DNA from: Nectonema munidae
Taxonomy: Eukaryota > Nematomorpha > Nectonematoida > Nectonematidae
Length of the DNA stretch: 64,000 nucleotides
Assembly (NCBI GenBank): GCA_030549495.1
Contig: JAUIRK010001039.1
Location: 124,001-188,000 of the forward strand
Direction: 5' to 3'
Shown: positions 1 through 13,200 of the stretch, piece by piece
Numbering within the stretch: position 1 is the first letter of the stretch
Layout of the letters: every line of letters begins with the position of its first letter
The notes under the pieces: model-generated
Seen by the model: only the letters and a program-made list of their open reading frames with translations
Database searches by the model: none
What the model was told of the DNA's origin: nothing
Program-made: the position numbers and the translations under genes

Positions 1-378
1 AAGAAAAAAATACTTTTTTCAATGTGATAAAATTTTGAAAATTAAAAAATACTCGATGCAGGGTATCAATCATAGGATAGGAAAGAAGCCTGGACAATAT
101 TTTTTGAAGATTGTTAAAAATTGTAAAGAATGGATTAATGAAAAATTCATACTTTAAATGCGGTAAGAAATAAAAAAGCTCTTCATCTTTAAAAGTGATT
201 TTAAACAAATATAGATCAGGAAGTTTGAAAATAATAAATTATGATTTCGAAAAAAAAACAAATATTAGTTAAACATCCAATGAGGTTAAATGGCATGTTT
301 GTCGCTTCTTCTCTTCCTAGAAGACGCCTAAAACCGAAATTGACTAAGTGACTTCGTAGCAAGGCTTTTACACATATA

Positions 379-533
379 GGGGCGTGAATAAGGTTGGTTA
401 GATACTGGGTTTCGATAACTCAAGGTCTTAGGTTCGATTCCCCATCAAGCCTACTTTCTTCATAGTTCGATACAAGTGGCACAATTGTGCCTTTTTGATG
501 AAAACACCCTACGTTACCTTTACCTTTAAAGTA
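379..533 (+). repeat. tRNA-derived SINE copy 1
   Basis: A tRNA-like head (GGGGCGTG, a D-arm-like AAGGTTGGTTAGAT, and a perfect B box GGTTCGATTCC at 431-441) is followed by a short body and a TACCTT-rich tail. A second copy lies at 31705-31861 and matches over the whole length, which rules out a functional tRNA gene. The insertion is beyond the last visible POLA1 exon. Confidence 0.75.
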
Positions 534-1177
534 ACTAATAACTTATCAACCAGCTAAAAATATCTGTTCAGGTAAATGGGAGGCAAAAAATGTTGAAAGT
601 CCATAAAGAGAGGCTGAGAACACTGATTTATTGCTACAAACAATAAAATTGAAAGAAATTGTCAAGATTTTTAAATAATATTAAAAATCAAATTTCCTTA
701 AATTAAAGTTTTCTTAACTTATACTAATGGTCTAAATGTAGTTTCTTCCATTATAATTTAGGGCATTTTAACACACTGCTATGATTTTTCATAGGAAGAA
801 GATGAGCAAGGTAATATAAGCTTTTCATTATCAACTAAACATATAAAGTGGATAAGAGCAGGGTAATCGGTAAAATAAATCAAGAATATTTCTATGAGAC
901 CAATTATTTTGTATTGGAATTTGCCATTTTTAATGGAATAATAAAAATATAAATAAAGAGTATTTAGAAAAAAACTAATTTTCCTGACAAAAAATTTGCA
1001 CCAAAAATATTTTAGAATTTTTCTAATTGTATATACCAATCAAATGAGAGAGGCCCGAACCAAATCCTCTAAAGACTGTAAAACATTGGACTTCTTTCTA
1101 CTCATTTCGACCATCAATTTTTGCGTATTTAAATGGAGAAACAGAGAAAAAGTTTTCAAAGAAAATTAAAATTTCAC

Positions 1178-1284
1178 TTTAGCACAGAGATAAGATAAAA
1201 GCGCTCTTTCATTCGAGAAAACAGAAATATTCTTCTTCATCTTTGATATCTTGTTCTTAAAGTCAAATGGAATGGAATAGTTGC
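1178..1284 (-). CDS. POLA1: POLA1 exon l, start of exonuclease-like domain
   Basis: It reads NYSIPFDFKNKISKMKKNIS then VFSNERALLSYLCAK, matching human [34 protein letters not shown]. Acceptor TCTCCTTTAG, donor AAA|GTGAAA. This is the last POLA1 exon I can see; the next block (DPDIIVGHN in human) is not found in bases 1-1177. Confidence 0.8.
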
Positions 1285-4200
1285 CTAAAGGAGAACACAC
1301 CCCATAGAACATTTGCTGTTGTTTTGAAGTGTTTCCAATGGATCTGTCAAAGCTATAACTAGAAAAAATAAAAAAATAACCAGCTTACTTTTGTTGTATA
1401 GCATTTTTTAACTCTCTCTCTCTCTCAAAATATTGAAAAGTGATCAAATGAAAAAATTAACAAAAAACTCGATCAGAATGAATATTTTTTAATCTAAAAA
1501 TAAAAAATCTTTAAAGTCTTCCGTAAATTAAATCACAAAAGAAAAAAAAATATTAAAAAAAAAAAGAACAAATATTCTTCAATGTTATTATTTTAGAGAT
1601 AAAAAGATAAAACTTATCGATGACGGGAAACATAAATAAAAATAACAACAGGGTTAAAATTCCGCTTTATTCAAAATAACAGAAAATATGTGCCGTATTT
1701 TTGCGCCAATAAGTGAATATGGAGAATAAATGCATCTGATAATTTTGGCGAAAATCAGTGCAAAAACATATGATATGTGGAAATGGCCTGATAAGTTCAA
1801 GGCAAGAGATGCATGAATATGGCATAAATATTGTGAATTTGCATTTAATCAGAGGTCTGACATGACCTTCGGGGAGACAACTTTTCTTTGATTACAGAAT
1901 TTTATTTGGATTATTTGATCATATATATTATTCCAAATCGTGAAAAAATAGAAAAAATATAGGTCTTAACTTATGTAGCATCGTCTCCCCGAATGAGGTA
2001 TATCAATTCTTACATCTAGCAAAATATCAACTGACAGGCTAGAGATCAACCATCGCAGTATACAGGTTGGAGATGAACCATCGTAGTATACAGGTGTATA
2101 GGTAATAACTTATGTAGCATCGTCTCCTCAAATGAGGTATATCAAATCTTACATCTAGCAAAATATGAACAGAAAGTTGAACATTGTCTCCCTATATACA
2201 TGGAATAGAAACCATCGTAGTATACAGGTTGGAGATGACATTCAAGTAGTCTACCCGAGTTCAACCGTACAGGTTATGAGATAATATATATAGATATATA
2301 TATTGGAATGTATTTGATAACTAAAAAATATTTCATCCTAAATAATCGATTCTTCGGAAACTTTAGACTCTATAAAAGGTGCTGAAATGCGTATCGGTTG
2401 ATCTAACATATTCATAATCCAGCCAAAATGTATGTGAAACAAGAATGTTGGATAAATCAGGTTTGAGTTTTATCTTTCGTTTATAAATTTCGCACTCTTC
2501 CAATAATATACATCATGGTTGAACAAAGTTGAACTTAATATCTGACTTCGATTGTAGGAATATTTTGACGAAATTCAACACTAACTCTTCCAATATCAGA
2601 AGAAAAAGCCTACTTTTTAAAAGGATTCTTGCTCCTAAAAATAGTAGCTTTCATTTCGTTGACTATCAAAATTATATTGACGATGAGTTATGATAGGTAT
2701 TGAAACTTGCAAAAGGTACTTTTCATCTTATAAAGAGTGAGTATCAGAATATTATACAAGGGAATTCACAAACATCGAAGCTTGAGACAGAGTGAAGTAA
2801 ACAGAGATTGAGCTTTTCAATGTCCCAGCTCTGTATTCAAGTGTAGAAGTGGTGAATGGAGGATACAGGATAAAAATGAAAAACAAAAAAGGGTGTCTAA
2901 CTTGGAATTCACACACCCACAAACAAAGATGACTTGATTGCGATTTTGATTGGTGGAGTAAAAAGCCTTCAAAGAAAGGGTGAGGGTTGAGAGAGGAGGG
3001 GTGGGAGTGTCAGTTGACGTTGGCGAATGAGTGATGGAGCCTTCACAATCCTGCATGTGAAGTTCAACTTTGCACCAACTAACGAAGTTTTCCGCATAGC
3101 AAAAATTGGAAACTAGAAGCCATGATGGACCTAAATATTGGGAACCAAATTGTTATCTCCAATTGAAAAAGAGTACACATTTTAATCCACACAAATAATA
3201 AGATGAAGAATGCATACATGAAGTGGGGTGCATGGGAGAAGTGAAAAGTGAAGACATGAAAAAGTAGATCTTAAGGAGGAAAGTATGGTCCATTAACAGA
3301 TTATGAACTTGTCTTATTAATAAAATTAAGTTATTGAAAGTCGAAAAGAAATTTTCAAAAAAAAAGAAAGTAACATTTTAAAGTGAAAATCTGAAGATTT
3401 TCAAAAAATAAATTAATATATTATTATTATTGATTAATGTTTTCCATTAGTTAAAAACTAATGTCTTTTATGTTTTTATTCTAAATATTCAATCAAATTT
3501 ATAATTGAAAGTATAATAATAAGAAGTGTGCAGCACTGGAACCTTCGTTTAAAATCAATTATTATACGAATAAGCAAAATAAAGATGGGAAATCCATTAA
3601 ACAAATTTGCAAGAGTCTTTAGATTATTTCTCTACAACAAAATTTAAAAATTAAAAAAATTTATTTTTAAAAGGATAGATTTTATAAAACATCAAGCTTA
3701 AATTTTTATAAATAGTTTGTTTTTTCTATATTTCTTTTCATAACAACTTTTTATCAAATTGATACAAAAAGTCATCATCAATTTAATTTTGTGACCAAAA
3801 TAAGTGAATATCTTTTTAAATTAAAAAAAATGAACAAAATATAACCATAACACATTTGAAATTTATTTTTAAATATAAATTCGTATTTTTTACATTAATA
3901 AAATGAAAAGCTTACACAGTGCCCGCGTTAAGCAAAAATTTTAGGGGGCTTCATAGGGGCGCTAATTTTTGAACTATCAGATTAATTTGCTTCAAGGCGA
4001 AAAGAAAACATATGATTTATTTGGCAAGACATATCTATACAGATTTCATTTTCATGAAAGAAATTATCATGAATGCTAGATGTTTGTCATATTTTTTTAG
4101 GGTAAAGAAAATTTTTTTTAGGGGTGTTTGAAAATTAACTGTTTTTGTTTATTTGGGGCTTGTGCGCCAAAATTTAATAGGTAGCACGGGCTCTGACGGC

Positions 4201-7200
4201 TTGCAGCAAGACAATGGAAGGCGAGTGAAACGAGAATGAGAGAGTTTTAAGAATGAAGGTTAGGCTACCTTTGAGCCTTTTATCAACAATGAAGCGTTCA
4301 ACAAGGGAAGATTTGATGCCGTAAACACAGCTGAAAGTTTTTCCTGATAAATCATTGGGAAGACTATTCGGGGATATTTTGCCAGGAAATTTGATCTCTA
4401 AGAAATCGATGCCTTCATTTGAGTTGTATTCTGGGTTTGCGGCAAAGCAAAATTTCTTAACACTCATCTTTGATTTGAACTTTGTAATGCCATACTTTGG
4501 GAATACTTCTTCATTAAGTTCTTTGTAGACATCTAGTATCTTGGAAACAGTTCCATCTGCCTGAAAAAAATATAATTCTTGGAAGTAAACAGTTAAAAAA
4601 GAAATGCAAATATTAGCAAGTTAAACATACCTGAATTCTGGGCTTAAAGAATATCTTCTGCTCAATATCCTTAACAACGATGCAACAACTTGTAAACGAC
4701 GAGCTCTTATTATTCCAACACTTTCCAAAGATAAAAATAGTTCCTAAAAAAATCACATTATTTGAAAGGCTATGGTCGTTTTGGTGTCACAGGAAGGCAA
4801 AGAAACTGCTCTCTCTGATAGGTTAAAAATTTTGAATAATTTTTTAGTCAATCAAATTACACAGATCAACTATTCAAATGAACTGGACAAAATCTCGAAT
4901 CTGTTTGGCTAAAATTAATTCATAACTTTTGCTTATTGGTAAATTAAAGTTTAAAAAGGTAGTGAGTTGAAGAACTTATTTCACGGGAAAAAAATAACAG
5001 ATGATATATCGAAAGATATATATAAAAAATACTGTACTGATTCTATATAATAATAAAATTAATAATTTATGGATAATGATAATTATGAAATAAAAAACAT
5101 TAAAAGGGTATAGGAATTTTTAAAGCTATTGTCTATACTCTATAGGAAGCTTAATTGATTTTTCGAACTTAAAATGTGAAAAATTGTACTGATTCTATAT
5201 AATAATAAAATTAATATGTGAAATTTTTTGAAAGGGTCTATACCCTAAAGAAAAATATAATAAAAAGTGAAAAAAAAATTATTATAAAAACCATGTTACA
5301 TTCAAATTGCAGTTGCATATTTGGTTATGCTGCATTTCTAATACTATGCGATCCATAATAAACTCTCAAATTTTTGAAACTAATTTCTGCCCCAAAAGGG
5401 TCACTTTTTACTCCCAAATTCAATAAAAAAAGATTTTTTTAATAATTAAAATAAAAATACTTTAAGTACATAAAATTATATTTGGAAGAATTATTGGAAA
5501 TTAGAGAATAAAAGTTGTTCGAATCGGTGCAAAAATTTTCGGAGTAAGTATTATTGAAGTCTATCAACACTCAATTTAAACAAAACTTGAAAAAAAATAT
5601 CAAAAATGTATTCTAAGTATGAATCTTTCGGACTAATCAAGTCCAATTTAACGATGATTGACAATAATATATAAATAAAAATATAAATATATATATACTT
5701 GAGTGACAGTTTCTACTTCATGAGAGAGGTGGCATATCTTCCGTCACATTTTGATAAAATTTATGTAAATAAAAAATAAATAAGGAAGTTGGGAATGCTT
5801 TGAATCTTGGTAAGTAGTTTTTTATCGAGCATTTGAGTTGTAAATAAATTTATCAAGTTGAAGCAGGTTAGTTGGATGATAGCATATGCTTACTTGACAC
5901 GCCTTCATATATACATACACACATATATATATTATACATGATATTCAATGAATCTATAATAAATATAAATTAAAGAATTGTTATCCCCTCATGTAAAACT
6001 TCCTCACATCAAACGAATCTTTTTACTCTTGCCCGATTAGGTTTTCAGATTGCCTATTTTTTATTGCAATGCGATGTTACGGTACAAACATAAGTGAAGT
6101 TAAAAAAGTAGAACTTTGCGTGAACAGTAAAGTAAGTCAGCACTGCATCATACCCATTTGCACAAAAGGATAATGCCGCAAAGCGTAAAATATCGTTACT
6201 AAAAGCGACTCTGTGATATACTGTGGTGAAGTGTTGATATGTGATGATGATATTTAGATATATAATCCTTAACACTAGACTAGCTTCAATAGCGAAAATC
6301 AAGAAATCAGCAAAAAAATAATTTCCAAGTTTAAAAATTTTTATTATACCTATAAAATTGTGAATACGGTTTTTCGCTATTTTTAAAGCCAATCAAGTCC
6401 GTTTTTAAACAGAAAGAGCTTTTTGAACTAACATAAAAAATCATAAATAAAAACTGTAAAAATTCAGACTTGAACTAAACAATCTACTGAAACGCGAAAT
6501 TTTCTAATTCTAATTTCCTACTATTTGAGAGAAATGGATGCAGAATTTCTACACTTTGTATAAACTTAAAGTCACATTGCATCCATATGTTATTGGAGAA
6601 GTATCAAAGTCCAAAGTTTCTATAAATCAAAATATGCTTTTTTACATCCTGCCTTTAAAATGCATAAGATTATAAATATTCAATGTCCATATTAAGTTTA
6701 ATATAATAATATCCCTCTAGTTTAATATCAGTTCTTTCGAATACACAACTTAATTTTATTTAGTTAATAAATTTTTATATATACGAATTATATTTGTAAT
6801 AATGTCTAAAGGATTGAGAAATACAGTTGAAAGGAAAAAAATTTACTGAAATATTTCGGCTGTCATTCTCTGAAGAGACATGAGAGTCGAAATGTTGGAA
6901 TAAATATTGAATTAAAAAAAGCAAACCGGGGTGCTTTTTAGGATCTTCAAAGAAATCCAGCCAATAAAACTTTAAACTTCCTTCATTTGTACGCTTAACT
7001 TCATTGAATTCACTTTCGTTGGGCTCTTTCTCTACTTCTAAGCTTTGTTCTGGTTTTTCATCATCCAAATCTGGGAAAAATTCATCATCAAAAATTTCAC
7101 TATCAAAAATGTCATTTTCCTCATTTTGAAACGATGAAAGATTTCGTGCTGTGATTTGAGTGGAATTATCGGTTTTATTATCACAGTTGCGGATACTCTC

Positions 7201-10200
7201 AACATTCGTAGAATTTCTATTATCGCGTTGATCGATAGATGAGAAGCTAAACAAACGACTACCTTATAATTCAATTTTTTCATTTTAAAAACTCTCACTC
7301 ATTCAAAGACGTTTGCGTATTTGTTGAAGGATGACTTTCATCAAAATCATCCAACATCTTTTCTTGAGAATGATTATCATTTGGGAATAACTCATCTTCA
7401 AAAGTGCACACTCCATCGTGAACAGGAAATGTAGTTGTGCAATTGATCATTGCATTTACTCCATTCTTCAAAAGATCTAAATAAAGCACGTTTATATAAA
7501 AGTAAAATATATTGAAAACTTTCCATATTACGACGAAGTATGGGATGCCAATGTTAGATCCTAATTCAGAGATTTATGCGGAATGTATTTACACGTGCAC
7601 ACTTGTATATTCCCATATACAACTATTTGTTCAAGGAAAGGTTCCCTACTTATAAAATTTTTTTTTCCAGAATAAACTTCCATTTGACTCTTAGGTGTGT
7701 TCTTCATTCCCCAAATATTAAAGTTTCGTTGGATAAATGAAATAATTTTGATATCACCACTCTGCTCGCATTATCTATACGCTTTCTTTCATTGCTAGCA
7801 CTAAATCCTGCTTCTACCACACAATAAGTGTGAAAGATTAAAAATATTTTAGTCCCATTTGAATAGTGGGAAGAGAATTGAAACATTTTTTGATATCCAA
7901 AATTATAGCAATTTATAATAAATTATTTTCCAAAATGTGTCATAAATTATGCAAAATATTTCTTTGTTTCAATCAAGCAAAAAAATTAATAGCTAAAGTG
8001 TTATTCAAGCTCCCTAAAAATTTCAAAATGCCTTATTGAGGGCGCTATCATCCGCTTTGGGAAACACTGTATTAGATACGGTAAAAAATTCCAAAATTCA
8101 ATTTAAAAACAATTTTATCCAATGAGATGCCGAGTTAAATCTTAAAATGATTTAAAATATAAAAAATTCGTACTTACTTTTTGAGACAAAATGACCGATG
8201 AAATAGAAAGTGTGTTCTCAAAGTTAAACTGCATATAAGAAAGATAAGCAAGAGGTCAGTTTTCAAAAGCATGAGCCTTTAAGCGTTAAATGTATAAATA
8301 TGAGAATGTTGAACGCTCATAAAACAATAGAAAAGTTCCCATTTCGACTGATCAGACTAATAAGGAGGCCAAGTTTAACTACGAGCAGATATCTTGCTCG
8401 TAAATAGAAACACGGAGTAGGTCGGATTGCAGAATTTTAGCTCAATTTGGGTTTTAGATTGTTCTACAGATGAAGTGGAATTTCCAATGTCATTTAAATT
8501 AAATAAAAAAGAATTAATCAAAATCCTCTGCTTTGTGTGAACCAAAATGATTAAGTGAATAAATCATGTTTCACAGGTAGAAACAAGAACAAAGATTTTA
8601 GTAGCAAAATAGGGTTGGTCGACTAATAGAGTCGGTCTTAATAAGAGTTATATCAAAGTTGGTATTGAATTCGTTGTTAATAAGTTGTGAAGAATCGGTG
8701 GCAGAAGGAATTCTGATATTTTTTAAACAAAAATTTGATCGCGGCAAATCTTTGCTATGAACTTTTTCTATATCGATAGGTAGAATATAGAAAAGTTATG
8801 TTAATATCAAGCATAAAGATATACATCATTTGTCATTGTTGGAAGAATTCATTAAATTTATCTTTAAAAATATTTTTGAACGAATTAGTTTTTTTTTGAA
8901 AATCATAAAAACTGAACAAGAGAATTTCTGGTAGATTGAGTTAAAAAAAAAAGTTTAACATTGAGTTAAATAAAAAATACTTTTGGTATTTTCCCCGTTG
9001 TTTTCTTTATTTGAATTAGGAATGCATCTGGCAAAAATTAAAAAAAAATAAAAAAAAGATTTAAAAAATAGCTACAGTACACATTGTTGGAATAAAATGG
9101 AAGCCGTTCTTTGGAAATGGAATTATTTGGCTTGATAAAACTTTGAAAGTCTGTGGGTGGATAGGAGTCAGGTTCATCTGACTTCAGCTCAGTCATGATC
9201 GAATCCAAAAGCTCATCATCTTTATTACTAACTTTCTGTTACAAATAAATAGTTACATATAATAAAGTTATATAGGATTATAATAAAGTTAATAAAGATG
9301 AATGGATTGATGGAAAGATGAAGAGAGGAAGACCAAAGAAAGCATGGAATGAAGTGATTCACCACGATATGGAAAAAAGAAAGCTTGTGCGAAGTGATGC
9401 TAAAGAAAGAATGAAATGGCGTAGTTGTTGCAGCAAACTGCTTTACCCCGACTCTTTGGGAACAATAAACAGGCCTCGAAGGCAAAATAGATGATGATGA
9501 TGATGAATAAAGTTATATAGGAGGATATCAAGAGATCTCTCCCTAATTTTATTGCTAGATCAATATATTCTTCAAAAATGTTTGAGTTAAAACAAGTAAA
9601 ATAAATTCGCGCATTTCAAGCATTTAAGTTCCTGTATAATACTCACTTAGAGGCTATGAGGAATTCCTTACTTGCAAGTTAGCGGATTTTCTCAAATCAA
9701 TCAATATTAATTAAATCTAGATAAATTGTATCTCTAGCATACGCTATACTTTCTATGCTACATACTAGAGGGTTTGCAGGAGTGATTTCAATATTAGTAC
9801 AGCGGGTTAATTCGTAAAATTGCGGGTATTTGCGAACTAATTCTTAATAAATCGTATCATGTATAGGGTATTCATTCATTCATAGCTCATATCTCTTTGC
9901 ACAAAGTCTAACATCAGTAAGTACATCAAGCACATTGACACTTTTTGATCATCAAGCTCCATTTGTTTTTTTGGATAAAGTCTAGACTTTCTGTTGTTGC
10001 GCACAATCTTTGATGCATTATGTCAACAAGTGCTAAATAATAATGAGCGTAGCTGCGGTCTACAAAAACAGTTTTAAAAAGCCAAACCATCATTGATACT
10101 CTATTTCTAAACATTGCTATAAGTAGTAAAAATTTGTTTTAAATCTAACATCATAAAATTTCAATGTATAAAAAGCATCAAATTATATCTTACTTCATTA

Positions 10201-13200
10201 AAATGAAATAGTTGGGTTAAGTCTGACGGTTGATTTATTTGAATTTAAAATTGCGGGATAGCTTGGGGTTTAAATTTGAAATTGCAGGTTTTAACATTTT
10301 AAGTGTGAGGAGGTTGCGAGTATCTTTGTTATTTATGGCCGGGGAAGGCGGCTTTGGACAAATTTTTACAACCCGAACAGAGCTCTACTTCATACAAGGC
10401 CGGCTTTAGCGTTGCAAGAACTCACTCGTCTTTAAAACCAAGAAATAAAATAAATAAATAGTTCAAAGGCTTAAAATAAACTGACCTTTACAGAAGCTGT
10501 AATCAAAAAAATAATTCAAAGTTTCAATTTTTTTCTCTTGCAAATTTGAAGTCGTAAAATTTTTGTTGAATTTCACCTGGAAAAGGACGAAATCTATTAC
10601 CTACAAAAATATAGGTCATTTCACACAGCCTTAAATACATAAATGATATTTGTTTTTTTCAAAACCCTATATAATCATTTTCTTAGATGATTTTTATTAC
10701 AGCCAAAAGCATCATTGCTAAACTTATATAGTCCAGAAAAAAAGGTAAGCGAGAAGATACAAAGCAAGATTGAATGTAAAAGATTTGTTCAACTTACAAG
10801 CGACTTTTTTACGCAGTTTGCAGACAAGTTAAGCATTTTCTTAATATCTTTTCCATCATTTGATCCCTTATTTCTTCCTTTGTTTCCTTCTTAATAAAGA
10901 TAAAGCTAGAAACTAAGACACGAAGAATACTTGTATACACGAATATTTATCAAAATGCATATACATCGCTACAGATCAATCTGCTCGGGATATGCGAATC
11001 ATACAACCCCATTTAGGACCAGAAAAATTAGACGATATCAAATGTAAAGCAGAGGATTTCAAAAATCATAATAATAATAACTCAGTTAAATCTCAACCTT
11101 TCAGAAACTTCAAATGAGATAGAGGCGTCAAATAAGATGTTTCACTTCTAAAAATACATCCAAGTCCGTTTTCCCACTAAGGCAGAAAGTGGACAACAGT
11201 CTGTATATTTTTCTTTTACACTCAGATCAAATTTTAGTTCCTCTAACTATTTAAAGTTAGCAGAAAAGAGTATAAATTTTTTTATACAAATTGCCCGTAT
11301 GAATATCAGCCTTTAGCTTATATAGTATTCCTACGAGATAAAAAAACATTCTCTCATTAATTAAAATCCTTTCAACAAAAATTTATTCCAGAAATTTTTC
11401 TACCAAATAAAAAATGATAAAATGATGATGAAGTATGTCATATTGGATCAAAAGAATTTATAATTGATAAAAGGAATCTAAATAGTATTAAAAAAAAAAA
11501 ACAATTACCTTACAATCATTATGGTAATCAACAGATCAAAACCACTTTCAAGACCAAAGCATATGGTAAAAAAGTTTATTCTCCTTTATCAATTATTTAT
11601 CTATCAAAACTTCCTTTTTAAAAGGAAAATTAAAAATTACCTTGAATTAGGCGAATCCAACTTTGAATATGTTAATAATTCAGTAATTTTATGACAAAAA
11701 GAAAACTATATAATATTTACTAAAATAAAAAATTTTAGCTGAGTCACGAATTAAACATATTTATCAATCGGTCAGTATTTAATTTACATCTGCGAAGAAC
11801 TAGCAGAGATAAAAAAAAGCACTAAAGCGGAGTAAAAAATTGCAACCATATACATCAAAAGGTTGCTCCCACAGTTTTCATAGATTTGCAACGACTTTAA
11901 ATAAAACTGACCAATTAGCGAATACCAAGCTCTAAGTGTCACTTGCAGACAGATTAGTGACTAAGTGTTTCAGAACAAAGAAAAAAAAAGCATTTATAAG
12001 TTATTATCTTAAAAACTCTAAAAAGGAATATGAAGAAAATTAGTATTTCTATTATTTTTAGAAATGAATGTGGAGCTCTCAAATGCGTTACTTGAAAATT
12101 TGGAAGATTCTTTGGATTCGGAGATGCCATCCTCTCTTTCAAACAATTCTCTTCCATCATCTCTATAATAACCCATGTCTGAATGAAACAATAAATTTGT
12201 TAAAATAGAATACACCTTTTTTTACATAAGCAAACGAGTTACTAAGGATTTAGGCCGCAAATCGGGTAAAAAATTAGGCACCTTGCTTAGCAACCCTCGG
12301 GCCTCATCAAATGGATCTTTTGTAAAAATTTTGGAATTCAAACATCGGTTTTATTTCACATTTTTCCAAGAAATAGGACTCCTTTTGAGTCCATTAAATT
12401 ATTTTTAATATCATTTAAAAAAAACTACAATTTATTATAAATATAAAATTTTATAATTTAATAAAAAATATTTTAAAAAAAAAGCAACCACCTAATCAAC
12501 TTGAGGCTTATATATAAAACGGTGTAAATGAAATGAGTACATGTGTTCATCTAGGGCCCAGGGATCGATAAAGTGGTCGATATCGACCCCTGGAAATCGA
12601 TAAAATAGAGGCAATGCTTTTTTTACTTTATAGTAGTAATAAATCTCCTTTTTCTTTTAAAACATAGCTTAGGACATTGTATAGTATAGGATATATGAAA
12701 CATTTTTGGTTTGTATTTTTTCTCTTTTGTTGGACATTGATTAATGTTTTTATGAAACATTTCTATGTGGGGTGGGGGTCAATGTGAAGACAAATGTTCT
12801 ATGAAGAGGTCAACGAGAAAAAAGTTTGCCGATCCCTGATCTAGACAAAAATAGGTGTGAATAGAAGCAGAATATAATTAAATTGAAAAGGTATTTTTCT
12901 CTCATAATTAATCTGATATAAAAGTGCACCTAATTTGAAATCAAATCTTTTGTATAGTTTTACCCTTCTCGCAAAATAGATACACACAAAAAAAGCCTAT
13001 ACTTTAGGTTAATTCAGAGTCTTCAATAAATTATTTTCATTATAGTGTAAAGACAAAGATCTTTTTTTAATAATATAAAATAAAATGGAATTTTATTTTT
13101 GACAAATAGCAATTGTAAAATAACAAAAATTTAAAAATCTTAATTGTCAATAAAAATAGGAACAATAATTGTTGAGCACGTCAAATTACTGTATTTCAAA

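Noticed and set aside
379-452. Functional tRNA gene
   Set aside because: A full-length second copy with the same body and tail at 31705 shows it is a SINE.
4196-4268. Continuation of the POLA1 exon
   Set aside because: The frame stays open, but the residues stop matching at the GTAGCC donor and the next exon restores the conserved glycine.
6054-6392. Minus-strand coding exon
   Set aside because: It lies within a POLA1 intron whose flanking exons join in phase, and it shows no similarity.
8050-8090. hAT element end (TTTGGGAAACACTG)
   Set aside because: It resembles a known type of hAT end, but no partner end or duplication was found.
11019-11080. Full piggyBac-type mini-element
   Set aside because: CCCATTTAGGACC, TTAGACGATATC and GCAGAGGAT are there, but the palindrome end is missing, so it is at most a fragment.
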